In this document: in pieces, positions 51,602-58,956 of the stretch
Layout of the letters: the number at the start of each line of letters is the position of its first letter
Position numbering within the stretch: position 1 is the first letter of the stretch
NCBI RefSeq assembly: GCF_002585305.1
Contig: NZ_NUNF01000010.1
Coordinates: forward strand, 68,400 to 132,399
From: Bacillus sp. AFS037270
Lineage (GTDB): Bacteria; Bacillota; Bacilli; Bacillales_B; DSM-18226
Reading direction: 5' to 3'
DNA: 64,000 nt
Notes under the pieces: generated by a model
Databases searched by the model: none
The model's input: only the letters and a program-made list of their open reading frames with translations
Told to the model about the DNA's origin: nothing
Made by a program: the position numbers and the translations under genes

Positions 51602-51652
51602 AAAAGGTGACAGGCACCATGTGAAATTTTCACATGGTGCCTGTCACCTTTT
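51602..51652. repeat. Second copy of the 20-bp-arm palindrome (terminator)
   Basis: The arms at 51606-51625 and 51629-51648 are identical to those at 25843-25885; only the 3-base loop differs. A and T runs flank it. It lies just after mccB and probably terminates the mtnN-mccAB transcript. Confidence 0.9.
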
Positions 51653-51731
51653 CTAATATTTACATACTGTTTAGCTGCTATATCTGTGGTAAAGTAGGTT
51701 AGTAGATTTTAAGAAAGACAGGTGATAAGTA

Positions 51732-51986
51732 GTGAAGCAGCAAACCAAGATGTTGTATGAGAAAATGGTCGATTTTAAACGTTTCGGAACTGTCTTATTG
51801 GCTGTTGGAATCTTTTTTTATTTAGGTGTTATTATTCCGGTTGAAGCAAAAACTGAACTTGCACAAAATTTGATGGTCCTTTCTTCCACATCCTTTATTG
51901 CTTTGTCGATTTTGTTTTTTATTCAGTACAAGCAATGTCAACTAAAGCTGTTAGAAATCGATGATAACGAAGATTTAAATAATTAA
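51732..51986 (+). CDS. yrhC: YrhC-family small membrane protein
   Basis: This 84-residue protein has two hydrophobic segments (about 19-36 and 46-65) and charged ends, similar in size and place to YrhC, which follows mccB in B. subtilis. GTG 51732 follows ACAGGTGATAAGT. The function is unknown. The palindrome at 51602 separates it from mccB, and its own terminator follows. Confidence 0.75.
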   Translation: MKQQTKMLYEKMVDFKRFGTVLLAVGIFFYLGVIIPVEAKTELAQNLMVLSSTSFIALSILFFIQYKQCQLKLLEIDDNEDLNN

Positions 51987-51991
51987 ACGCC

Positions 51992-52025
51992 AGGCGCACC
52001 GATTCTTTTGTCGGGGCGCCTTTTT
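51992..52025 (+). terminator. Terminator after yrhC
   Basis: The stem GGCGC-CCGA / TCGG-GCGCC has single-base bulges on both sides and is followed by TTTTTA. Confidence 0.8.
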
Positions 52026-52077
52026 ACGTATTTTAAGAGGGCAATTTCCTTATTTATAAAAAACTTTCGAAAAATGG

Positions 52078-52106
52078 TTTACAAAGTTAGTTAGTATGGA
52101 TATAAT
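52078..52106 (+). promoter_or_regulatory. Strong promoter of the yrzI small-gene cluster
   Basis: TTTACA (52078-52083) and a perfect TATAAT (52101-52106) are separated by 17 bp. The first tiny gene starts about 34 bases after the expected start site. Confidence 0.85.
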
Positions 52107-52146
52107 TACCATATAAAGTGAAATATTCCAAAGGAGGTCGAAGAAA

Positions 52147-52254
52147 ATGATGTTAAATAGAACAGTTTACTCAAGCGCTGCAACAGCGAGAACAAGTATG
52201 AAAACTGTATATCTAAATATCACTCATTCGACCAGATTGGAATGGATCGCTTAG
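52147..52254 (+). CDS. Leader peptide/small protein, 35 residues
   Basis: AAAGGAGGTCG, a near-ideal ribosome site, precedes ATG at 52147. The frame encodes 35 residues, MMLNRTVYSSAATARTSMKT and on to LEWIA, rich in Ser/Thr/Arg with no clear membrane segment. I recognise no family. Two terminators follow at once, so it may be a regulatory leader peptide for the yrzI genes. The combination of a strong promoter, an ideal Shine-Dalgarno and tandem terminators is the evidence for translation. Confidence 0.55.
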   Translation: MMLNRTVYSSAATARTSMKTVYLNITHSTRLEWIA

Positions 52255-52290
52255 CGTATCATTTGCGTAAAGTGACAATACATATCCATG

Positions 52291-52322
52291 CCGCAGGGAG
52301 AATGACGCCTTGCGGTATTTTT
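52291..52322 (+). terminator. First of two tandem terminators
   Basis: CCGCAGGG and CCTTGCGG pair (one G-T) and TATTTTT follows. It begins 37 bases after the leader-peptide stop codon. Confidence 0.7.
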
Positions 52323-52341
52323 GTGCCTAAAATTAGGCTCT

Positions 52342-52373
52342 GGCCGCAGGGAAGCTCTTTCTGCGGCCTTTTT
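52342..52373 (+). terminator. Second tandem terminator
   Basis: GGCCGCAG and CTGCGGCC pair perfectly and TTTTT follows. It resembles the first (shared CCGCAGGG and TTTTTGTGCC), suggesting a local duplication. The next 125 bases before the first YrzI gene hold no clear promoter. Confidence 0.8.
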
Positions 52374-52498
52374 GTGCCCTTTTTACGAGCCATTTGGATA
52401 TGTGGTGCATAAGGTAAAAATGCAGGCATTGGACAGTATCATCTTATCTTTGGTTTTGGGCTGTCATTTAGAAATTTTATTTAAGGAGGTGGTTGTAC

Positions 52499-52639
52499 AT
52501 GACCCTGAATATTCTATTTTTCTCGATTACCATCAAAAAAAGAAATGTAAGTTTGGAGGAAGCCGCTAACCAGGAAATGATTGAAAAACTTTATGAAGAA
52601 CACAAAAATCGTCAAATATCCATGCACCGCTATATGTAA
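52499..52639 (+). CDS. yrzI: YrzI-family small protein, copy 1 (46 residues)
   Basis: ATG 52499 follows TTAAGGAGGTGG. The 46 residues begin MTLNILFFSITIKKR and end with the charged NRQISMHRYM. This is the pattern of the Bacillus YrzI family: a short hydrophobic N-terminal strand, basic residues, then an acidic/basic helix. In B. subtilis yrzI lies in a polycistronic mRNA of tiny genes that is cut by the ribosome-bound endoribonuclease Rae1. The cell role is not settled; I recall YrzI being reported as toxic when overproduced. Confidence 0.85.
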   Translation: MTLNILFFSITIKKRNVSLEEAANQEMIEKLYEEHKNRQISMHRYM

Positions 52640-52660
52640 ACAAAAAGGAAGTGAAACAAA

Positions 52661-52801
52661 ATGACTCTAAATATTCTGTTTTTAACCATTACAATCCGTA
52701 AACGAAAAATCAGCACCGAAGAAGCTGTCCATCAAGAAAAGGTTGAAAAGCTTTATGAACAATACAAAGACAGACAAATTTCTATGTATCGAAACATTTA
52801 G
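52661..52801 (+). CDS. yrzI: YrzI-family small protein, copy 2 (46 residues)
   Basis: ATG 52661 follows AAAAAGGAAGTG. The 46 residues begin MTLNILFLTITIRKRK and end KDRQISMYRNI. It is the same length as copy 1 and shares about two thirds of positions with it: a clear tandem duplication 21 bases downstream. Differences lie mainly in the middle helix (ANQEMIEKLYEEH against VHQEKVEKLYEQY). Confidence 0.87.
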   Translation: MTLNILFLTITIRKRKISTEEAVHQEKVEKLYEQYKDRQISMYRNI

Positions 52802-52843
52802 AAATAACTATTAAAAATTATACAAAGAAAGGTGGTTTTTGAT

Positions 52844-52906
52844 ATGATGTTTTTTCTAATGCAAGGACGGGGAGCAAGCTTATGGGGTATGAAGGATACC
52901 ACCTAG
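52844..52906 (+). CDS. Candidate 20-residue peptide with sequestered ribosome site
   Basis: ATG 52844 follows AAAGGTGGT. It encodes MMFFLMQGRGASLWGMKDTT. The Shine-Dalgarno AGGTGGT (52830-52836) is exactly complementary to ACCACCT (52898-52904), the final Thr-Thr codons and the stop. The mRNA could close on itself and block its own translation. The family is unknown. Position inside the yrzI cluster supports its being real. Confidence 0.5.
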   Translation: MMFFLMQGRGASLWGMKDTT

Positions 52907-52938
52907 TCGAGGAAGAAAAAATAGGAGGTAAAATCACG

Positions 52939-53010
52939 ATGCCACTGCACACTATATTTTTATCATTAATATTTAAATTGAAGAAAACAAACAAAAACAC
53001 CAATTCGTAA
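52939..53010 (+). CDS. Candidate 23-residue YrzI-like short peptide
   Basis: ATG 52939 has ATAGGAGGTAAAATC directly upstream. The 23 residues MPLHTIFLSLIFKLKK plus TNKNTNS repeat the layout of the YrzI N-terminus (M-x-L-x-x-x-F-L-x-x-x, then basic) but lack the C-terminal helix. It may be a shortened paralogue. Its brevity keeps confidence moderate. Confidence 0.5.
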   Translation: MPLHTIFLSLIFKLKKTNKNTNS

Positions 53011-53143
53011 TGATTCATATATTAGCCATGCTAGTAAACCACATATCATTGTTAACAAAATGTTCATTATTCCCTGAGATTGGTACTGTGAAAATATGAT
53101 AAATTCAAATTAGAAAATAACAGATCTCTAAGGGGTGGAGAAC

Positions 53144-53221
53144 ATGTTTATGGTTGTGATGGCTCTCATTATTACAGGAGCAATTGGATGCGTAATTTCA
53201 GCTGAGATTAGTGTAGAATAA
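53144..53221 (+). CDS. Candidate 25-residue single-span membrane peptide
   Basis: ATG 53144 follows TAAGGGGTGGAG. The peptide MFMVVMALIITGAIGCVISA plus EISVE is a single hydrophobic helix with a short acidic end. It is the last gene before the terminator at 53226. I recognise no family. The good ribosome site and place in the cluster support it. Confidence 0.5.
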   Translation: MFMVVMALIITGAIGCVISAEISVE

Positions 53222-53225
53222 TATA

Positions 53226-53268
53226 AAAAAATGAGCATTGGCTAAATAAAGCCGATGCTCATTTTTTT
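53226..53268. terminator. Bidirectional terminator, yrzI cluster and pepF
   Basis: Arms ATGAGCATTGGC and GCCGATGCTCAT (one mismatch) are flanked by seven A before and seven T after. It serves the small-gene cluster and the convergent oligoendopeptidase. Confidence 0.88.
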
Positions 53269-53275
53269 ATCTCGA

Positions 53276-55075
53276 TTATTTCTTTTCCGTTAATTCGAGG
53301 AATTCATCGATATCAGCAAGACAAGTACCCACGGCTTTTTCCCAAAAGTCTTTTTGGGTTAAATCCACTTGTAAATGTTTTTGGGCCAAATCCTCTACCT
53401 TCATGGAGGCAGTGTCTCTTAACAGAGCCATATATTTTTCCTCATATCCTTTGCCCTCTTCAAGGGCCTGTGCATAAATGCCCAACGAGAAAAGGTAGCC
53501 AAATGTATAAGGGAAGTTATAAAACGGTACATCCGTGATAAAGAAATGGAGCTTCGAAGCCCAAAAAAGTGGATGATATTCTTCTAAAGCATCACAGTAA
53601 GCCTCTTTCTGTGCTGCCAACATCAATTCACTAATTCGATCTGCAGTGACAGTCCCAACTTTCCTTTCCTCATAAAAACTCGTTTCAAACAAGAAGCGAG
53701 CATGGATATTCATAAGAAGGGCAACTGTCCGCTGGATTTTATCATCCAATAGAACAAGCTTTTCTTCTTCGTCCTTAGCATTTTTAACAGCTGCATCTGC
53801 CACAATCATTTCGGCAAAGGTTGAGGCTGTTTCTGCCACATTCATGGCATAGTTGCAATTGAGAAATGGGACTTCTCTCATTGCATAGGAATGAAACGCG
53901 TGACCAAGCTCATGGGCGAGTGTAGAAACATTCGATGGCGTACCGGAGTAGGTCATAAAAATCCGCGATTGTTCGTTCTCTGGAAGATATGTACAAAACC
54001 CTCCCGGTGCTTTCCCTGGACGGTCCTCTGCTTCAATCCATCGTTCCTCAAAAGCATTTTTCGTAAAGGCCGCGAGCTTTTCTCCAAAAAGGGCAAAGTT
54101 CTGTTCAATAAATTGGGCCCCTTCTTGGTAAGGTACCTTTGTTTCCGTTTTTCCGTATGGAGCATCTAAATCAAACCAGCTTAACTTCTTAAGTCCGAGG
54201 AGTTTAGCCTTGCGCTCCAAATAATCAACAAGCTTTTGTTTATGCTGCGAAATAACTGACCACATCGTTTCCAATGTTACTTTTTCCATCCGGTTAATGC
54301 TGAGCGGCTCTTGTAAGACATCTCCCCAGCCTCGCTTCTGGTAAACACTTAAACGGAATCCTGCAAGATGATTAAGTGTTTTGGCGAGAATGTCGGCTTG
54401 GTTTCCCCAGGCTTGTTCCCAATTTTTAAAAACAGCAGCACGAATCTCGCGGTCGGGGTTTGAGAATTTGTTAAAAGCTTGTCCGACGGAAAGCTGTTGT
54501 TCCTCACCGTTTTCGCTAAAGGGAACTTTTATTTTACTAACTATTAAATCATAGAGTTGGCCCCAGCTATGATAGCCGTCAACTTCAAGGGTGCTGATTA
54601 AGGCTTCTTCTTCTTTTGAAAGTTTCTCTTTAGCCTTTTCTCGGCTCTTCGATAAAACAAAGCTAAATTCTTTCAACGGTTCTGTGGCAACTAACTGCAC
54701 CCAGACTGTGTCATCAATTGTGGTGAAGTGATGGTCCAGTGAACCTATTGCTGTTTGAAATACGGCTCCCAAACTTGTTATTTTTGCATCAAGAGAGTAG
54801 GCCTTTTTATCTTTTGTGTTTTGTGCTAATAGACAGCCAATAAACGCTCCAGCATGAGTTAACTTCTTTGCGGCCTCTTCTAAATCATGTAATAGTTCCT
54901 GCAGGTATTGGCTATCCTCCACTGAATTAAGGGGTGTCCAATTGTTTACCTTTGCTTCAAACTTTTTAATACTTTCTTCCGTTTGAACGATGAACTTTTG
55001 TAATTCTTCTGAATCACTTCCTCTAGGGAAAAATACATCAAGATTCCATATTTCTGAATATGTATTGACTTTCAT
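53276..55075 (-). CDS. Oligoendopeptidase F family zinc metallopeptidase (M3B)
   Basis: This is a cytosolic oligopeptide-degrading enzyme of 599 residues. The zinc motif HELGH is at about 388-392, with the third ligand in NVAETASTFAEM near 417. The N-terminal M3 domain is helical. No signal peptide is seen. GGAGGTACAAAC precedes ATG on the minus strand. Several paralogues exist in Bacillus, so I give no gene symbol. Confidence 0.92.
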   Translation of the reverse strand: MKVNTYSEIWNLDVFFPRGSDSEELQKFIVQTEESIKKFEAKVNNWTPLNSVEDSQYLQELLHDLEEAAKKLTHAGAFIGCLLAQNTKDKKAYSLDAKITSLGAVFQTAIGSLDHHFTTIDDTVWVQLVATEPLKEFSFVLSKSREKAKEKLSKEEEALISTLEVDGYHSWGQLYDLIVSKIKVPFSENGEEQQLSVGQAFNKFSNPDREIRAAVFKNWEQAWGNQADILAKTLNHLAGFRLSVYQKRGWGDVLQEPLSINRMEKVTLETMWSVISQHKQKLVDYLERKAKLLGLKKLSWFDLDAPYGKTETKVPYQEGAQFIEQNFALFGEKLAAFTKNAFEERWIEAEDRPGKAPGGFCTYLPENEQSRIFMTYSGTPSNVSTLAHELGHAFHSYAMREVPFLNCNYAMNVAETASTFAEMIVADAAVKNAKDEEEKLVLLDDKIQRTVALLMNIHARFLFETSFYEERKVGTVTADRISELMLAAQKEAYCDALEEYHPLFWASKLHFFITDVPFYNFPYTFGYLFSLGIYAQALEEGKGYEEKYMALLRDTASMKVEDLAQKHLQVDLTQKDFWEKAVGTCLADIDEFLELTEKK

Positions 55076-55191
55076 GTTTGTACCTCCTCAAATATGTACT
55101 TCTTCATTATAATCCATTTATCAAAAAATTCTCTTACTTTGCACTATATAAAAATGGCTTATGCAGTGAGCACAAGCCTGAAAATATACTC

Positions 55192-55356
55192 TCAACAAAA
55201 CTGTGTATACCACCACCAGCCACCAAAGATTAATAAGAGAACGAATAAGATGATGATAACTGCAATCCATATCCCACCGCCACCGTAGCTATAAGGAACA
55301 GGGCAGGCAGGATATGGGGCTGGGTAACCGTAGGGATATGAATAACCAAATGGCAT
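55192..55356 (-). CDS. YjcZ-family sporulation-type small membrane protein (54 residues)
   Basis: A minus-strand ATG at 55356 with AAGGGGTGATTC upstream encodes 54 residues. The start is Pro/Tyr/Gly rich (MPFGYSYPYGYPAPYP). Then GGGGIW and a hydrophobic helix (about 29-46) lead into GGWWWYTQFC. A glycine-rich head followed by one helix with VIIILFVLLLI is the layout of YjcZ/YtrI-type spore peptides. It overlaps a + strand frame at 55094-55288 that I reject. Confidence 0.7.
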   Translation of the reverse strand: MPFGYSYPYGYPAPYPACPVPYSYGGGGIWIAVIIILFVLLLIFGGWWWYTQFC

Positions 55357-55492
55357 CTGAATCACCCCTTTGCCCTTTTATATTAAGGTATGAGCACTAC
55401 TATTAACTGTATAGGCAAACGTGTATGTCCCGCTATATACAAATAAAATTTAGAGAGAAATTACGGAAAGCGGTTTTCCAGTGGAAGATTAT

Positions 55493-55522
55493 TTGACAAC
55501 CGTATGAGGAGTGGGGTATAAG
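55493..55522 (+). promoter_or_regulatory. Candidate promoter of the lipoprotein gene
   Basis: TTGACA (55493-55498) and TATAAG (55517-55522) with an 18-bp spacer lie about 60 bases before the gene. The preceding 135 bases (from 55357) show nothing else. Confidence 0.6.
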
Positions 55523-55580
55523 TGGATGGATAAGGATTCCTAACCAAATATCTCATATTTTAATATTATAGGAGGAAAAA

Positions 55581-56537
55581 ATGAAGCTTACGATTAAAAC
55601 GTTTTTTGTTTTTCTTTTAGGAGTGGTGCTGGTTACATCAGGCTGCTCCAATAAGAGTCAGGTGAAAGAAGAAACAAGTTCGAAAAATAAAGCTGCTTTT
55701 CAAATCGTGGATGCAGGTTCCATAAGCTTGAAAAATATCCGCGGGATTGGCTACCCGGGCAACGATACTGCCCTATATATTGCCGGAAATGATGGACTAA
55801 AACTTTATAAAGATAAAAAGTGGTACAAAACAACGGCAAACCAACATGACTATATTGGTTTTCAAGCTGTTGATACAGGATTTATCGCAAGCGGTCATCC
55901 GCAAAAAGGCTCGGGTTATAAGGATCCGCTCGGTCTAATAAAAAGTGTCAATAAGGGAAAAATCATTCAGAAGCTGGCTTTTTATGATAAAGCTAACTTT
56001 CATTTTACTGCGGCTAGTTACTCCGGAAATGGACTTTATGTCATTGGGGAAGCGCAAAGTGATGAGGTAAGTTTGGGTGTAAACTATTCTACTGATAACG
56101 GGGACACTTGGAAAAAAAGTGCACTTAAAAATTTTAGTGCAGATTCAATGGGGATGATGGCAGTTCATCCGACTAACGGAAATACAATGGCGATGTCAAC
56201 AAGATCTGGTATCTATTTTTCAAACGATAACGGGAATACCATGAAACTGATAACAGGACCAATCATGGTGACGGCATTAACCTTCAGCGGGGATTCAATC
56301 CTTTTTTCTAGTGTCGAAAATGAGAAAATTTTATTGAAAACAATTCTCCCTTCTACTGGTGAACAGGCTGATTTGATTATTCCGTTTCTTGATTATGATA
56401 ACCCCATTACCTATTTGGCTGTTAATCCAAAGAATACTAAGCAGCTGGCCTTTACTACATACAAAAATGATTTATATGAATCCACTGATGGCGGGAAAAC
56501 ATGGAACAATTTATTGAAGGACGGTAAAAATAAGTAA
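55581..56537 (+). CDS. Lipoprotein with BNR/sortilin-like beta-propeller repeats
   Basis: The 318-residue product has a lipoprotein signal (hydrophobic 6-19, lipobox VTSGC with Cys22), so it should be anchored outside the membrane. Asp-box/BNR-like motifs are visible: YSTDNGDTWKKS near 170, YFSNDNGNTMK near 213, and YESTDGGKTWNNL near 301. These are typical of F510_1955-type or sortilin-like propellers. It has no recognisable catalytic residue set, so a glycosidase function should not be assumed. TAGGAGGAAAA precedes ATG. Confidence 0.82.
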   Translation: MKLTIKTFFVFLLGVVLVTSGCSNKSQVKEETSSKNKAAFQIVDAGSISLKNIRGIGYPGNDTALYIAGNDGLKLYKDKKWYKTTANQHDYIGFQAVDTGFIASGHPQKGSGYKDPLGLIKSVNKGKIIQKLAFYDKANFHFTAASYSGNGLYVIGEAQSDEVSLGVNYSTDNGDTWKKSALKNFSADSMGMMAVHPTNGNTMAMSTRSGIYFSNDNGNTMKLITGPIMVTALTFSGDSILFSSVENEKILLKTILPSTGEQADLIIPFLDYDNPITYLAVNPKNTKQLAFTTYKNDLYESTDGGKTWNNLLKDGKNK

Positions 56538-56544
56538 ACTCAAA

Positions 56545-56579
56545 CCAAAAGAGCAGGAGGAGAACTCCTGCTCTTTTGG
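56545..56579. terminator. 15-bp perfect hairpin between lipoprotein gene and sigK
   Basis: CCAAAAGAGCAGGAG and CTCCTGCTCTTTTGG pair perfectly around 5 bases. There is no external U-tract on either strand, so it is an atypical terminator. It lies between convergent genes. Confidence 0.6.
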
Positions 56580-56612
56580 CTATGCCATATTCTATTCATC
56601 ATGATAAAAACT

Positions 56613-57326
56613 TTATCTTTTCTTCCGATCTTTCTCAGCACGGTAAAACTCATGGAACATTTTCATCAGCGCTCGTTTTTCAATCCTTGATACATAGCTT
56701 CTTGATATACCTAGTTCCTTCGCAATTTCCCGCTGCGTTTTTTCTTTTTTTAAATCCAGACCGAATCGGCCGATAATCACTTCCTTTTCCCTGTCATCTA
56801 GCACTTCAATATACTTTTTTATTTTTTCAAGTTCCATGTTAAGTTGAATGGTATCCACTACATCTTCAGATTCTGATTTTAGTACGTCAATTAATGAAAT
56901 TTCATTGCCCTCCTTATCCTGACCGATCGGGTCATGCAGAGAAACATCCTTTTTTGTTTTTTTGAGCGCTCTAAGGTGCATTAGAATCTCATTTTCAATA
57001 CATCTTGCTGCATAAGTGGCGAGTTTTGTGCCTTTCCCTTCTGAATAGCTCTCAATTGCTTTTATTAATCCTATCGTTCCAATGGAAATTAAATCTTCTG
57101 AATCCTCGCCGGTGTTTTCGAATTTTTTTACGATATGGGCAACAAGGCGTAAATTGTGTTCGATTAACATATTACGTGCGTGCGCATCCCCTTCTGCCAT
57201 TAACCGTAAGTACTTTCTTTCTTCTGCTGCAGAGAGGGGTTGAGGAAAGGCATTATTTTTTACATAAGAAACAAGAAATAAGAATTCCTTCATTAAATAT
57301 CCGAGAGCTGTTAAGATTCCAGTCAT
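56613..57326 (-). CDS. sigK: RNA polymerase sporulation sigma factor SigK (pro-sigma-K)
   Basis: Sigma-K controls late mother-cell sporulation genes. The 237-residue product is complete and carries the N-terminal hydrophobic pro-sequence (about 1-20), ending at FLVS before YVKNNAFPQ. In B. subtilis the intramembrane protease SpoIVFB cleaves at this position. Region 2 ([32 protein letters not shown]) and region 4 ([22 protein letters not shown]) are intact. In B. subtilis 168 this gene is split by the skin element; here it is one frame. GGGGGTGGATG precedes ATG. Confidence 0.96.
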   Translation of the reverse strand: MTGILTALGYLMKEFLFLVSYVKNNAFPQPLSAAEERKYLRLMAEGDAHARNMLIEHNLRLVAHIVKKFENTGEDSEDLISIGTIGLIKAIESYSEGKGTKLATYAARCIENEILMHLRALKKTKKDVSLHDPIGQDKEGNEISLIDVLKSESEDVVDTIQLNMELEKIKKYIEVLDDREKEVIIGRFGLDLKKEKTQREIAKELGISRSYVSRIEKRALMKMFHEFYRAEKDRKKR

Positions 57327-57427
57327 CTACATCCACCCCCGTGCTTTTTTGGACTCTAGCCCTTTTATTAATTCCTATGAAGAAAACAAGAAATTGTGTC
57401 TGTCCTGATAATTTTATTTACAAAAAA

Positions 57428-57466
57428 TAAAAATGACCTATCTAGCGAGCCACTAGAAAAGGTCAG
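57428..57466 (-). terminator. Terminator of pssA
   Basis: On the minus strand TGACCTTTTCTAG and CTAGATAGGTCA pair, followed by TTTTTATTTTTT. It lies 35 bases beyond the pssA stop. Confidence 0.8.
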
Positions 57467-57499
57467 ATTTGTTTGGATTTAGATTAAGCGAATTTTTTC

Positions 57500-58039
57500 T
57501 TATACTTTTTTCAGTTTAAAGGAGCTAACCATTAGAAATGATAAAATAATCATAATAAATAAGAACGTTTGTGAGGGGAGGTAAGGAATTGCCAGATAAC
57601 TTAAAGTTGCAAGGCAGCCTGCTGCTGTAATCGGTAATCCTGTAAAATAGCCATTACTCTCTGTGATGTTAAACCGTGCTAATCGAAAGGCACCACAGCT
57701 AATGTAAAAAACGGTAAAAAATGAACCTGGTCCGCCAAATTCAAATAAAATTCCTTGGTATAGTAATAGTGCTGGTGCGACTCCAAATGATATAATATCA
57801 CTCATGGAATCCAATTGTTTCCCTAATTCTGATTCAATATTAAACTTTCGGGCGATCATGCCATCAAACCGATCGGCTAGGGCTGCAATAAAAATGAGTA
57901 ATAAGCTTAAGCGTAAATTTCCATGCAGGCCAAGGACAATTGCAAATCCACCGAGTGAAAGGTTTGTTATAGTAATAACATTTGCTGTTTGGGATTTCAG
58001 TTTTTTAATTGTGTGATCCAATACATCTAATAAAAACAT
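57500..58039 (-). CDS. pssA: CDP-diacylglycerol--serine O-phosphatidyltransferase
   Basis: PssA makes phosphatidylserine, the precursor of phosphatidylethanolamine. The 179-residue integral membrane protein has the CDP-alcohol phosphotransferase motif: DRFDGMIAR near 57-65, then G-x3-D-x3-D as GKQLDSMSD near 73-81. Several hydrophobic helices follow. ATG 58039 is chosen; a GTG at 58051 is too close to AGGAG. It is divergent from psd, the next enzyme, with a 130-base shared control region. Confidence 0.93.
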   Translation of the reverse strand: MFLLDVLDHTIKKLKSQTANVITITNLSLGGFAIVLGLHGNLRLSLLLIFIAALADRFDGMIARKFNIESELGKQLDSMSDIISFGVAPALLLYQGILFEFGGPGSFFTVFYISCGAFRLARFNITESNGYFTGLPITAAGCLATLSYLAIPYLPSQTFLFIMIILSFLMVSSFKLKKV

Positions 58040-58169
58040 TCTCCACACCACTCCTTTTTTTTAAAAACAGAAGGGAATTATACTTTTTTAGGTTATTCTA
58101 TATTATTTAATTCTACGGGTTTTATGTCATTGCGTAAAGAGTATTTTTACACTATTTGGGGGTATTATC

Positions 58170-58952
58170 ATGTTACAGGGTTTATATCGTCTGTTAATAG
58201 AATTGACCAATGGAAGGTGGACATCAGGGGTTTTAAAAAAGTTCGCTCGTTCACGAGTTAGTCGGTTTGTTGTCCCGTCGTTTGCAAGGATTTATCAAAT
58301 AAATCTCGAGGAAATGGAAAAAGGGCTGTCTGATTATCCAACATTGCACGATTTATTTGTGAGAACGCTAAAAAAAGAAGCAAGAAAGATTGATCCCCAA
58401 ACGGACACTGTAGTCAGTCCTGTCGATGCCGTTCTGGAAGACGTTGGAAAAATCAAAGAAACAAGTGACATCATGGTAAAAGGGAAAACTTATTCTATCG
58501 GTGAGATGCTGGGGGATCCTGATATTTTGTCCAAATATCTTAATGGTACATATATGATTTTATATTTAAGTCCAAGCCATTATCATCGCATCCATAGTCC
58601 TGTCAATGGAACTGTTACCAAACAATGGGAGCTTGGTTCGAAATCCTTCCCTGTTAATAAATGGGGATTGAAATACGGTCGGGGGACCCTTTCAAAAAAC
58701 TATCGCGTCATAACTGAAGTGAAAACAAATTATGGACATGCAGCCATTGTTAAGGTTGGAGCAATGTTCGTAAATTCAATTGAGACGACTCATAAGGGCA
58801 GTGAACTAGAAAAAGGCAGGGAAATGGCTTACTTTAGTTTTGGTTCGACAGTTGTCCTGTTATTTGAAAAAGGGATCTTTCAAATGGACAAAACACTTCA
58901 TACTCCACAAGAGCTTAAGGTTGGGGAAAGACTAGGAATACTTGTAAAGTAG
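58170..58952 (+). CDS. psd: Phosphatidylserine decarboxylase proenzyme
   Basis: Psd decarboxylates phosphatidylserine to phosphatidylethanolamine at the membrane. The 260-residue proenzyme has the self-cleavage site SFGST near 224-228; the serine becomes the pyruvoyl cofactor. VSPVDAVLEDVGKIKE near 85-100, HYHRIHSPVNG near 138-148 and the KVGAMFVNSI segment are conserved. ATG 58170 has only the weak TTTGGGGG upstream. Confidence 0.95.
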   Translation: MLQGLYRLLIELTNGRWTSGVLKKFARSRVSRFVVPSFARIYQINLEEMEKGLSDYPTLHDLFVRTLKKEARKIDPQTDTVVSPVDAVLEDVGKIKETSDIMVKGKTYSIGEMLGDPDILSKYLNGTYMILYLSPSHYHRIHSPVNGTVTKQWELGSKSFPVNKWGLKYGRGTLSKNYRVITEVKTNYGHAAIVKVGAMFVNSIETTHKGSELEKGREMAYFSFGSTVVLLFEKGIFQMDKTLHTPQELKVGERLGILVK

Positions 58953-58956
58953 TGCA

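Noticed and set aside
52321..52569. 82-residue + strand frame before and across the first yrzI gene
   Set aside because: It begins inside tandem terminators, has no ribosome site, and overlaps the YrzI gene in another frame.
52818..53018. 66-residue minus-strand frame across the small-gene cluster
   Set aside because: It is antisense to two tiny frames with good ribosome sites, and has no Shine-Dalgarno of its own.
55094..55288. 64-residue + strand frame
   Set aside because: It is antisense to the YjcZ-like gene and has no ribosome site.
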